Below, piece by piece: positions 25,665-33,650 of a stretch of DNA of 64,000 nt. Numbering within the stretch: the stretch's first letter is position 1; the number at the start of each line of letters is the position of its first letter. The position numbers and the translations under genes were made by a program. The notes beneath the pieces are model-generated. The model had not been told where the DNA came from. It saw only the letters and a program-made list of their open reading frames with translations, and searched no databases. The stretch is from Kordiimonas sp. SCSIO 12603 (GTDB lineage: Bacteria; Pseudomonadota; Alphaproteobacteria; Sphingomonadales; Kordiimonadaceae): assembly GCF_024398035.1 (NCBI RefSeq), contig NZ_CP073748.1, positions 2,269,520 through 2,333,519 of the forward strand. The letters run 5' to 3'.

Positions 25665-26156
25665 TTATTCAATAATCAGAAGTACTTCGCCAAATTCAAT
25701 AGGCTGAGCGTCAGCAAAGAAAATTTCTTTTACGGTGCCTGATTTTGGAGCTTTGATTTGGTTCATAACTTTCATCGCTTCAATAATAAGAAGCGGGTCA
25801 CCCTCAGAAACTTTATCGCCTACTTTCACAAAAGCATCGGCATCTGGTGATGGTGCTGTGTAAGCTGTACCAACCATTGGCGCCTTCAATGCGCCAGGAT
25901 GATCAGCAGCGTTTGCTGCGGCTGGTGCTTCTGCTGCAGGAGCAGTTGGTGCGGCAGCTGGAGCCGGAGCTGCCATAGGGGCAGGGGCTGCAACAGGTGC
26001 TGCTGTAGGAACCGTATAGTTTACTGAGCCGGCAACTTCGCGCGCTACGCGGATGCGAAAATCATCTTCTTCCACTTCAATTTCGGAAAGAGTTGATTTG
26101 TCCAGCAGTTCAGCCAGTTCACGAATGAGTTCTTTATAATCTTTTAATTTTGACAT
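25665..26156 (-). CDS. accB: Biotin carboxyl carrier protein of acetyl-CoA carboxylase
   Basis: Carries carboxybiotin between AccC and the transferase. The protein has 163 residues: an N-terminal helical region (1-45), an Ala/Pro-rich flexible linker (about 46-90), and a biotinyl domain (about 90-163). The biotinylated lysine lies in [10 protein letters not shown]. The linker's repeated A-P-A and A-A-P stretches are typical. It lies between aroQ and accC with gaps of 17 and 11 bases, a conserved alphaproteobacterial arrangement. Confidence 0.95.
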   Translation of the reverse strand: MSKLKDYKELIRELAELLDKSTLSEIEVEEDDFRIRVAREVAGSVNYTVPTAAPVAAPAPMAAPAPAAAPTAPAAEAPAAANAADHPGALKAPMVGTAYTAPSPDADAFVKVGDKVSEGDPLLIIEAMKVMNQIKAPKSGTVKEIFFADAQPIEFGEVLLIIE

Positions 26157-26173
26157 TGACGTCTACCCTTAAA

Positions 26174-26632
26174 TCAAGACTGGTTGCGTAGCATAGACGC
26201 TACGGAATCAATCGCAAGCACATATCCGTGCGTACCGAACCCACAAATTACACCTTTCGCAACGTCGGAAACGTAAGAGTGGTGTCGGTACTCTTCCCGC
26301 GCGAATACATTGGATAAATGCACCTCAATCACGGGAGTAGTAATTGCGGCAATCGCATCATGGATAGCAACAGAGGTATGGGTATATGCTGCAGCATTCA
26401 GAATAATTGCTGCATACCCATTTCTGCCTTCCTGTATCCAATCAACAAGAATGCCTTCTGAATTAGTTTGTCTAAAATCGACTGTCAGCCCATGCTTTGC
26501 CGCTGCTTCCACCGACAAGGCTTCCAATTGATCAATCGTGTTATGGCCATAAGTTTCCGGCTCACGTGTACCAAGCAGGTTCAGATTTGGTCCGTTAAGC
26601 ACCAAAATCTTTTTATGGTTTTCTTTATTCAT
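26174..26632 (-). CDS. aroQ: 3-dehydroquinate dehydratase, type II
   Basis: Removes water from 3-dehydroquinate in the shikimate pathway to aromatic amino acids. At 152 residues it is the small type II enzyme. Seen are L-N-G-P-N-L-N-L-L-G-T-R-E-P near the start with the catalytic arginine, a catalytic-tyrosine region (N-G-Y-A-A-I), and N-A-A-A-Y-T-H-T-S-V-A and E-V-H-L-S-N in the active site. It is first in the aroQ-accB-accC-aat unit. Its start faces the thiS promoter, about 18 bases away. Confidence 0.95.
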   Translation of the reverse strand: MNKENHKKILVLNGPNLNLLGTREPETYGHNTIDQLEALSVEAAAKHGLTVDFRQTNSEGILVDWIQEGRNGYAAIILNAAAYTHTSVAIHDAIAAITTPVIEVHLSNVFAREEYRHHSYVSDVAKGVICGFGTHGYVLAIDSVASMLRNQS

Positions 26633-26649
26633 TCACGATTTCCAATTGT

Positions 26650-26680
26650 TTGACAGATCGCTTGAAGCAATCTGTATAAT
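26650..26680 (+). promoter_or_regulatory. Strong promoter with MerR-type dyad before thiS
   Basis: TTGACA (26650-26655) and TATAAT (26675-26680) match consensus perfectly but are 19 bases apart. The spacer holds a near-perfect dyad GATCGCTT-G-AAGCAATC (26656-26672), centred in it. Long spacers with a central dyad are the mark of MerR-family control. The leader to thiS is about 120 bases and holds an AACACTGAT-TTT-ATTGGTGTT hairpin (26708-26728). No TPP riboswitch signature (CTGAGA) is seen. Confidence 0.6.
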
Positions 26681-26808
26681 GCCATATGCATTGCATGCAA
26701 AGCAGGAACACTGATTTTATTGGTGTTTCTGTGCATATTTTATACGAATATGGTAAAGAATTTAGGCGCGTCAAGCGCTTGTAACCAGCTAAAAGGTTGT
26801 TTTCCTTC

Positions 26809-27009
26809 ATGAAAATCACAGTGAATGGCGATCTGAAAACCGTTGAAGACGGTGTAAGTGTATGGGATTTTCTTTCAGGGCTTGGGTTAGACCCTAAAAA
26901 GGTAGCTGTTGAAAGGAATCTGGAGATCGTACCGAAGTCTACTTTCGCCGATGTTTCTCTTGAAGAAGATGACCAGTTGGAAATTGTTCATTTTATTGGT
27001 GGAGGTTAA
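26809..27009 (+). CDS. thiS: Thiamine biosynthesis sulfur carrier ThiS
   Basis: Ubiquitin-like sulfur carrier of 66 residues that donates sulfur as a C-terminal thiocarboxylate for the thiazole ring of thiamine. It begins M-K-I-T-V-N-G-D and ends F-I-G-G-G, the diglycine end needed for adenylation. ATG at 26809 is the family start; an upstream in-frame ATG at 26797 adds only four residues. thiG starts six bases after its stop. The last glycine codons, GGTGGAGGT, also act as the ribosome site for thiG. Confidence 0.92.
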   Translation: MKITVNGDLKTVEDGVSVWDFLSGLGLDPKKVAVERNLEIVPKSTFADVSLEEDDQLEIVHFIGGG

Positions 27010-27014
27010 AGCCA

Positions 27015-27794
27015 GTGTCAAACGCAAATGATGTTTGGAAGCTTGCCGGAAAAGAATATTCTTCTCGTCTTATCGTTGGGACGGGGAAGTATAAAGATTT
27101 TGAAGAGACAGCGAAAGCAGTTGAGGCATCTGGTGCTGAAATTGTTACAGTAGCCGTTCGCCGCGTGAATGTTTCTGACCCAACCCAGCCAATGCTTGTA
27201 GATTATCTGGACCCAAAGAAAATCACATACCTACCTAACACGGCAGGTTGTTTTGATGCTCAGAGCGCTCTGCGCACTCTTCGTTTAGCTCGTGAAGCTG
27301 GTGGCTGGGACCTTGTAAAGCTCGAAGTGCTTGGTGATCAGAAGACGTTATATCCAAATATGCAGGAAACCTTCGTAGCTGCTGAAGAGCTTATCAAAGA
27401 GGGCTTTAAAGTAATGGTTTACTGCAGCGATGATCCGATTGCCGCCAAGAAATTGGAGGAGATGGGTTGTGTGGCAATTATGCCGCTTGGTGCGCCTATT
27501 GGTTCTGGTCTTGGCATCCAAAACCCAGTGCAGATTCGTTTGATGATCGAGCAAGCCAATGTACCTGTACTTGTTGATGCGGGTGTGGGAACAGCATCAG
27601 ATGCTTCTGTAGCAATGGAGCTTGGCTGTGACGGTGTTCTTATGAATACAGCGATTGCTGAAGCAAAAGACCCACTTAAAATGGCTAGAGCGATGAAACT
27701 CGCTGTGGAGTCAGGGAGACTTGCTTATCAAGCTGGTCGAATGCCTATGAAGAAATATGCGGACCCAAGCTCGCCACTTTCAGGGCTTATTTAA
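27015..27794 (+). CDS. thiG: Thiazole synthase ThiG
   Basis: Forms the thiazole phosphate of thiamine from deoxyxylulose phosphate, glycine imine and ThiS thiocarboxylate. The 259-residue TIM barrel has L-I-V-G-T-G-K-Y near 20-27, T-V-A-V-R-R-V-N, and the loop [12 protein letters not shown] (about 156-167). The Schiff-base lysine is expected in [11 protein letters not shown] at 27015 is used with GGAGG at 27001-27005, inside the end of thiS. A strong terminator follows. The other thi genes are not in the window. Confidence 0.95.
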   Translation: MSNANDVWKLAGKEYSSRLIVGTGKYKDFEETAKAVEASGAEIVTVAVRRVNVSDPTQPMLVDYLDPKKITYLPNTAGCFDAQSALRTLRLAREAGGWDLVKLEVLGDQKTLYPNMQETFVAAEELIKEGFKVMVYCSDDPIAAKKLEEMGCVAIMPLGAPIGSGLGIQNPVQIRLMIEQANVPVLVDAGVGTASDASVAMELGCDGVLMNTAIAEAKDPLKMARAMKLAVESGRLAYQAGRMPMKKYADPSSPLSGLI

Positions 27795-27804
27795 TCAGAA
27801 AAGA

Positions 27805-27830
27805 AAAGGCCGCTTTAAGCGGCCTTTTTT
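27805..27830 (+). terminator. Terminator after thiG
   Basis: AAAGGCCGCTT-AAGCGGCCTTT hairpin with a T run, 11 bases after the thiG stop. The convergent DsbA-like gene ends at 27838. Confidence 0.9.
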
Positions 27831-27837
27831 GTATATC

Positions 27838-28611
27838 TTATCTGCTTGAAGCAGTTTCTTTGGAGGTATCTTTCCTTGCGCGGTCAACTGCCTCTAGGAG
27901 ACGGAAGTAACCTTCTGCGCCGAGTACTACATCATCACCGATAATGTACCCCGGTGTGCCAGTGAAGCCAATGTCTTGGCCAATGCTTAACGTGTTGCGC
28001 ACGCTTTTTTCAACCAGTTTATCTTTCATATCGGTCTTTAGTTGATCGACATTAAGGCCTACTGAACCTGCAATCTCATAGATACGCTCTTCGGTAAGCT
28101 GGCCCGGGGATGTCATTGCTGCAATGTGAAACTCTTCAAACTTACCTTGCTTGTGAGCCGCTAGAGCAGCATAGGAAGTAAGTAATGATACTGGTGTATC
28201 ACCTTCACGGTCGAGTACGGGGTACTGGCGCGGAATGTAACGAATGTTACCGTCTTCTTTTACCAGCTTTAACACTTCAGGGAAGTGGCGACGACAGAAG
28301 CCACAGCGGTAATCAAAGAATTCTACAATAGTTACATCGCCATTAGGGTTACCTAGTACGGGGGCTTCAGGGTCATTTTCCAGATACCCGCGATAAAGGT
28401 TGATTGCCGGCAACATCTGAGCAAGTTGGCGGCGACGTTGAAGTTCAATAATCGCGCGCTCAATTACTTCGGGGTTCTCAAGCAAGTATTCTTGGATAAT
28501 ACTCTCAATTGCTTGACGATCTGTTGGAGCAGCTTCTTGAGCTGTAGCTCCAAAAATTGCTGGAACGGCTAGTGTAACGGCCGCAAGCATATTTTTAAGT
28601 GGTTTATACAT
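27838..28611 (-). CDS. DsbA/Com1-family periplasmic thiol-disulfide oxidoreductase
   Basis: Protein of 257 residues with a signal peptide (cut likely after A-T-A, about residue 24). An N-terminal helical segment (about 30-75) precedes a thioredoxin-fold domain. The redox site is Y-R-C-G-F-C-R-R near 105-112, and the cis-proline loop G-T-P-G lies near 220. A long N-terminal helix is typical of the Com1/ScsC branch, some of which form trimers and act as isomerases. It sits 18 bases from the M48 gene stop on the same strand, so they form an operon for envelope protein quality control. Confidence 0.88.
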   Translation of the reverse strand: MYKPLKNMLAAVTLAVPAIFGATAQEAAPTDRQAIESIIQEYLLENPEVIERAIIELQRRRQLAQMLPAINLYRGYLENDPEAPVLGNPNGDVTIVEFFDYRCGFCRRHFPEVLKLVKEDGNIRYIPRQYPVLDREGDTPVSLLTSYAALAAHKQGKFEEFHIAAMTSPGQLTEERIYEIAGSVGLNVDQLKTDMKDKLVEKSVRNTLSIGQDIGFTGTPGYIIGDDVVLGAEGYFRLLEAVDRARKDTSKETASSR

Positions 28612-28629
28612 ATACTAATCCATCATAGC

Positions 28630-30063
28630 TTATGGCTGATATTGCCAGTGCTGTTCTTGTTGCTTCTGAAATTCTTGTTGTCCTGTAAACTCAACGTCAA
28701 AACGTCTACGACGACGTTGCTGTTTACGTTGTCTTTCTGCGGCATCTCTTGCGATGAAGAAAATGTCTTGCGCGCGGAGCCATTCTGGTGAACCGGTTTT
28801 AAAGGAATCCATCGCACGCTTGGCGTAGCCAACTGCCTGATAAACAACGCCAGCAGAATAAAACCGTTCTGCTGTTGCGAGGTTAGCATCCGCTTCGCGG
28901 CCAACCCAGCTGTACGCCTTAGCTAGATTAAACCATGCAAAAGTATTTCCAGGGTCTTGGCGTGTAGCATTTTCCAAAATTGGAATAGCTTCTGCCATTA
29001 AGACATCATCTTCTAGAGACACCATCGCTTGCCCTAGCGCTGTTGCTACAAGAGGGGCACGCGGTGCACGTTCAACAGCTTGCCTGAAAACAGGAAGTGC
29101 TTCGCGCACCTTTCCATTTTCAAACAATATCTGCCCTTTGATTTCATGGAAATATGGATTTGCAGGTTCTTGTTCTATCAAAGCATCGGCTTCGCTAAGC
29201 GCTAAATCCCACTCAAGAGCCTTATGGTATGCATATACACGAGCATAGCGCGCAGATGCGGTTTTATCTGATAGCGGGTATTCTTTCAGAGTATCACTTG
29301 GTCGCTGAATGTAGCCCTGAAGCTTTGCCTTAAGGCGATTGAACTGTTCGTTATGTTTAGGGTTTGGCGGTTTGTTATAGTACTCACTTTGCCCCAAAAC
29401 CTGCTCTAGTGATAGGATACGCGTGCGGTTTAAAGGGTGGCTGCGAATGTAAGGGTCCTGCCTGATATAGGCTAGTACTTCCTGATCGCGCAATTTATCA
29501 AAGAATTGAATGAGGCCTTTACCCGAAATACCTAACTCATTGAGATATTTTGCGCCGGCTTGGTCTGCTGATGATTCTTGAACTCGGTTAAAGGCAAGGA
29601 ACTGTCTTTGAGCAACTGTTTGCCCTGCGGCTAGAAGGCCAATACCAGCATCAGGGCTGCCTGCAGCAATTGCAGCAGCACCAAGAACAAGAGAAAGAAT
29701 GCTGAAATTACCGGCAGTTGAAGCCGCATCTCTGATGCCAACCAAATGACCACCGGCAATATGTCCAGTTTCGTGGGCGATTACGCCTAACAGTTGGTTT
29801 ACATCGTCAGAAGCCATGATAAGGCCTGAGTGAATGAAGATATTTTGGCCGCCGGTTACAAAGGCATTCAAAGATGGGTCTGATAGCAGATAAATATTTA
29901 CGCTTCTTGGGTCTAGGCCTGCTGCGATGAAAATAGGATCTGAAATTTCGTGGAGGAAAGCTTCTGTTTCTGCATCTCTAAGGATTGATTGCGCGTAAGC
30001 TTGGTGCGCCAACGCTATGGCGCATACAAGTGTTGAAGCGATTTTTTTTAGCAGTTTACGCAA
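28630..30063 (-). CDS. M48-family periplasmic metalloprotease with TPR repeats (BepA-like)
   Basis: Protein of 477 residues with a signal peptide (about 1-24). The M48 protease domain has the zinc motif H-E-T-G-H at about 96-100 and a further ligand in V-Q-E-S-S-A-D. TPR-like repeats cover about 240-420. This layout matches BepA/YfgC, which degrades misassembled outer membrane proteins and helps LPS transporter assembly. The last 35 residues are odd: R-K-Q-Q-R-R-R-R-R-F followed by a Gln-rich tail. It is upstream of the DsbA-like gene, 18 bases apart. Confidence 0.9.
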   Translation of the reverse strand: MRKLLKKIASTLVCAIALAHQAYAQSILRDAETEAFLHEISDPIFIAAGLDPRSVNIYLLSDPSLNAFVTGGQNIFIHSGLIMASDDVNQLLGVIAHETGHIAGGHLVGIRDAASTAGNFSILSLVLGAAAIAAGSPDAGIGLLAAGQTVAQRQFLAFNRVQESSADQAGAKYLNELGISGKGLIQFFDKLRDQEVLAYIRQDPYIRSHPLNRTRILSLEQVLGQSEYYNKPPNPKHNEQFNRLKAKLQGYIQRPSDTLKEYPLSDKTASARYARVYAYHKALEWDLALSEADALIEQEPANPYFHEIKGQILFENGKVREALPVFRQAVERAPRAPLVATALGQAMVSLEDDVLMAEAIPILENATRQDPGNTFAWFNLAKAYSWVGREADANLATAERFYSAGVVYQAVGYAKRAMDSFKTGSPEWLRAQDIFFIARDAAERQRKQQRRRRRFDVEFTGQQEFQKQQEQHWQYQP

Positions 30064-30183
30064 CAGGGCCTCCAGGATATTTAAGTATAGCTAGTTATTC
30101 ATTGCTCAAGGGTCAAATGCTATAGGCTAACAACCGCGTGAGCAATTGTTGATATTGATGACATAACTAAAATGAATAACACA

Positions 30184-30219
30184 TTAAAAAAGCGGCAAAG
30201 CTGTGGCCTTGCCGCTTTT
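30184..30219 (-). terminator. Terminator after rne
   Basis: AAAAGCGGCAA and TTGCCGCTTTT form an 11-pair stem around a ten-base loop, six bases after the rne stop at 30225. On the minus strand it ends in a T run. It separates rne from the M48 operon. Confidence 0.88.
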
Positions 30220-30224
30220 ATTAC

Positions 30225-33128
30225 TTATCCGAAAGTTCTTTGCCACCAGCCTTTTCTTTTGGGCTGATCAGTAGCATTGTCTCCAGAGGTACTCTCTTTA
30301 CTCTCTACCTTTACCACCGGTTTGTTGACCGTTTCGGTTTTTGCTTCCGCTTTAACCTCAGCCTTGGCTTCTACAGGTTTCTCTTTTGAAGTTTCCTTGG
30401 CCGGAGCAGGGCTGTTCTTATCAGAAGCGGTATCTGCATCAGCCTTTTTAGTCGTGCGGCGGCGGCGAGGTTTTGCTTCTTCAGTTTTCTCTGTCTCTTT
30501 CGCAGTTTCTGTCTCAGAAGTTTCAGCTTTCTTTACGCGGCGTCTGCGGCGTGGTTTTGGCTTTACTTCATCGTTTGCTTCGGCAACTTCCTTAGAAGTT
30601 TCACCGTTAGCAGTTTCTTCGGCTTTCTCAGAGGTTTCCTTATCTGCTTTTTTCACACGGCGTCTGCGACGAGGTTTTTCTTCTTTTTCAGATGAAACTT
30701 CCTGTTGTTCTGCGTTTGCTTCGTCAGATGAAGTATCTTTTGAGGTAGCATTCTCATCACTCAATGCTTTTTTGCGTACTCTACGGCGGCGACGTGTTGG
30801 CTTTTCGGCATCATCGCTACCAGCGGCATCCGAAGGAGCCTCAGAAGTTTCATTTGCACCTTCATCTGAGGTTTGAACATCATCTGTTTCGTTTTGTTCT
30901 TCGTTACGAGATTTGCGGCGGCGACCACCACGGCTTCCGCGTCTGCGTCGAGAAGGCTTTTCAGAGTTTTTCTCTTCATCTGTATCTTCCGCTACAGAAT
31001 CGGTGCCTTCCGTATTTTCTTCAGAGGCGGATGTTTGATTTTCATCAAAACCATTATCTCTTCCACGGCGACGACGACGGCGGCGGCGGCGTTTGCGTTG
31101 ACCATCGCCTTCTTCATCAGATGTTTCTGCCTTCTCTTCTTCTGGCTCTACAACAGGCGAGCTCTCAGGAGTTACCACTACGTCTGCAGTGACTTCTGGT
31201 TTGCCTTCTACGCCAGCTTCTCGAGTGATTTCGATATCTGACGGCCCGAGAGAGGACTGTGCAAGTACCTCAATGGTGTAACCGTATTGCGCCTCAAGGT
31301 CCGTAAGCATTGAACGCTTTTTATTGAGAAGATAAATGGCCACATCTGGACATGCCGCAATCCGAACAATAGCACTACGATTACGAATACCTTCTTCTTC
31401 CAGCTGTCGAAGTGCCATAAGGGCAGCACTTTCAACTGAACGCACCACACCAGTTCCATCACATGCAGAGCAGGTTTCCATTGCTGCTTCAAGAAGGTTA
31501 GGACGTAAGCGTTGACGAGACATTTCCATCAAGCCGAAGCTGGAAATGCGGCCCACCTGAATACGGGCGCGATCAGCCTTTAGTACTTCTTTCATACGGC
31601 GCTCAACAGCACGGTTATTGCCGCGATCTTCCATATCGATAAAATCAATTACAACAAGACCAGCCATATCGCGGAGGCGAAGCTGACGCGCAACTTCTTC
31701 TGCGGCTTCAAGGTTAGTCTTTACAGCTGTTTCTTCGATATTCGCTTCTTTAGTCGCGCGACCAGAGTTTACATCAATTGAAATCAACGCTTCTGTTGGG
31801 TTAATTACGATATAGCCGCCAGATTTAAGCTGTACTACTGGCTGATACATCGCTTCCAGATGACTTTCTACCTGATAACGATGGAACAGTGGGATGCGAT
31901 CTTTATAATGCTGAACTTTTTTGGCATGGCTCGGCATCAACAGCTTCATAAAGTCTTTAGCCGCACGGTATCCTTTTTCGCCTTCAACGAGGATTTCGTC
32001 TACTTCGCGTACGTAAAGGTCACGAATGGTCCGCTTGATGAGGTTACCTTCTTCATAAATTAAAGCAGGCGCTGTGGATTTAAGTGTTAAATCACGGATA
32101 CCGTTCCATAAGCGCAAGAGGTAATCGTAATCGCGTTTGATTTCTGTTTTTGTCCGGCGCATACCAGCGGTACGGACAATCAATCCCATTTCTTCCGGTA
32201 CATTCAGGGATGATGTAATTTGCTTAAGCTTCTTACGGTCACTCATGTTAGAAATTTTGCGGCTAATACCACCAGAATGGGTGGAGTTAGGCATCAATAC
32301 ACAGTAACGACCAGCGAGAGACATATAAGTTGTTAGAGCTGCGCCCTTATTGCCGCGCTCTTCTTTAACAACCTGAATAAGCAGAACCTGACGGCGCTTG
32401 ATAACTTCCTGGATGTTGTATTTGCGTTTGAGAGCGCGCAAACCTCGCTTACGCTTGGCCGCTTCAACCGCAGCCTTGCGGCGTTCTTCGCTGGAAGATG
32501 TATCTGCTTCTTCAGCTTCATCATCGGAAGAAGTTTCACCAGTAGAGGAAGTATCTTCATCTGTTTCATTTGATGTATCTACTTCGTCTGAAGCCTCATT
32601 TGTATCAGATTCAGTATCCGAGGTGTCGCTGTCGGCATGTACGTCTTCAACAACATCGTCAGAAGCTACTTCTTCAACTTGATTTTCAGCATCTTCAGTC
32701 GTTGAAGCATCGTCTTCAACAGCCTCAGCTTCTATTACCGCATCTGTATCTTTAGTTTTTTCCGCTTGATAGCGACGACCACGACGACGACGTGGACCAC
32801 GTTGAGGCCTTTCATCTTCCTCTGCTACACCTGCTTCATAAGCCTCTGCTTCAGAAGCCATGATTGCATCACGCTCTTCGGCAGGAATTTGGTAATAGTC
32901 AGGATGAATTTCACTAAAGGCGAGGAAGCCATGGCGATTACCACCATACTCAACAAATGCAGCCTGCAAAGAAGGTTCTACACGTGTAACACGTGCTAAA
33001 TAGATATTCCCTTTAAGCTGTTTTCTTGTTGATGATTCGTAATCAAAATCCTCTACACGGCTACCTTTAACAATGGTGACCCGCGTCTCTTCAGAATGAC
33101 GCGCATCAATAAGCATACGGGTGGACAT
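30225..33128 (-). CDS. rne: Ribonuclease E
   Basis: Essential endoribonuclease that starts mRNA decay and processes rRNA and tRNA; it scaffolds the degradosome. The N-terminal S1 domain (about 36-290) is split by an insert of about 145 residues (92-238) that is very acidic with basic ends, a feature known in alphaproteobacterial RNase E. The catalytic part has S-I-D-V-N-S-G and V-I-D-F-I-D-M with metal-binding aspartates. The zinc link is C-S-A-C. From about 650 on the chain is disordered, with repeated R-R-R-R-R-V-K-K blocks amid acidic stretches. It ends K-G-W-W-Q-R-T-F-G, like the GWW motif that binds PNPase in Caulobacter. Length is 967. Confidence 0.95.
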   Translation of the reverse strand: MSTRMLIDARHSEETRVTIVKGSRVEDFDYESSTRKQLKGNIYLARVTRVEPSLQAAFVEYGGNRHGFLAFSEIHPDYYQIPAEERDAIMASEAEAYEAGVAEEDERPQRGPRRRRGRRYQAEKTKDTDAVIEAEAVEDDASTTEDAENQVEEVASDDVVEDVHADSDTSDTESDTNEASDEVDTSNETDEDTSSTGETSSDDEAEEADTSSSEERRKAAVEAAKRKRGLRALKRKYNIQEVIKRRQVLLIQVVKEERGNKGAALTTYMSLAGRYCVLMPNSTHSGGISRKISNMSDRKKLKQITSSLNVPEEMGLIVRTAGMRRTKTEIKRDYDYLLRLWNGIRDLTLKSTAPALIYEEGNLIKRTIRDLYVREVDEILVEGEKGYRAAKDFMKLLMPSHAKKVQHYKDRIPLFHRYQVESHLEAMYQPVVQLKSGGYIVINPTEALISIDVNSGRATKEANIEETAVKTNLEAAEEVARQLRLRDMAGLVVIDFIDMEDRGNNRAVERRMKEVLKADRARIQVGRISSFGLMEMSRQRLRPNLLEAAMETCSACDGTGVVRSVESAALMALRQLEEEGIRNRSAIVRIAACPDVAIYLLNKKRSMLTDLEAQYGYTIEVLAQSSLGPSDIEITREAGVEGKPEVTADVVVTPESSPVVEPEEEKAETSDEEGDGQRKRRRRRRRRRGRDNGFDENQTSASEENTEGTDSVAEDTDEEKNSEKPSRRRRGSRGGRRRKSRNEEQNETDDVQTSDEGANETSEAPSDAAGSDDAEKPTRRRRRVRKKALSDENATSKDTSSDEANAEQQEVSSEKEEKPRRRRRVKKADKETSEKAEETANGETSKEVAEANDEVKPKPRRRRRVKKAETSETETAKETEKTEEAKPRRRRTTKKADADTASDKNSPAPAKETSKEKPVEAKAEVKAEAKTETVNKPVVKVESKESTSGDNATDQPKRKGWWQRTFG

Positions 33129-33262
33129 AGAAATAATCTCCGAAGGAACTGCCGCGCGTTCACTCCCGCTCGAGTAAGCTGGGGGGCGCTGGCAGTTGTA
33201 CTTAATTCAGTAAATGTTGCAATTAGTACGGAGTTGGAAAGGATCGGCAGGTAATCAGGCGC

Positions 33263-33298
33263 AAAAAAACGGCCTGTCTGTGAAGTGTACAGACGGCG
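33263..33298 (-). terminator. Terminator-like hairpin inside the rne leader
   Basis: Read on the minus strand, GCC-GTCTGT, loop ACACTTC, then ACAGAC-A-GGC form nine pairs with one bulged base. CG and seven T follow. It lies about 135 bases before the rne start (33128). The 33129-33650 gap otherwise holds a GGTCT-AGACC hairpin (near 33378-33396), a CTGCC-GGCAG stem near 33150-33200 and a possible second promoter TTGCAA-16-TACAAC on the minus strand. It could attenuate rne or end a short leader RNA. Confidence 0.55.
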
Positions 33299-33650
33299 GA
33301 TCAAAACTGATAACAATGCGCAAAGCCATTTGGCCATTGCCGGATGTATCCTTAATTAAGGCGCTTCAATACCGGTGGTCTGAATTCTGTAGACCTCCAA
33401 GGCGTATTACCAGCGCCGCGATCTCTCATATCCGTAATATGAAAAATCGGAAAACTCGCAAAATGAAGGTAACCATGAAAGCAATGGATTACAATCGAAA
33501 TTATTCCAATAATTGCAGAAAGGCTCAGTTCGTCTATTTATTCTGTCGTATTACCGTCAAATTTTTGGTTTTTCTTGTCTCAGGTGCTAGTTGTTTTTAT
33601 TATTAAAAGAAATAACTGTGCTTTTAGCTGACGGGTTTGAGGAAATCAGT

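Noticed and set aside
26681-26808. TPP riboswitch before thiS
   Set aside because: No CTGAGA or other TPP-box sequence; the leader is only about 120 bases.
30277-30876. Long plus-strand frame opposite rne
   Set aside because: It is the complement of the charged repeats of RNase E; Ser/Ala/Phe-rich composition with no ribosome site.
33214-33606. Open frame of 130 codons in the rne-amiC gap
   Set aside because: Composition is odd, no ribosome site, no recognisable domain, and it covers structured leader sequence on the other strand. Treated as chance.
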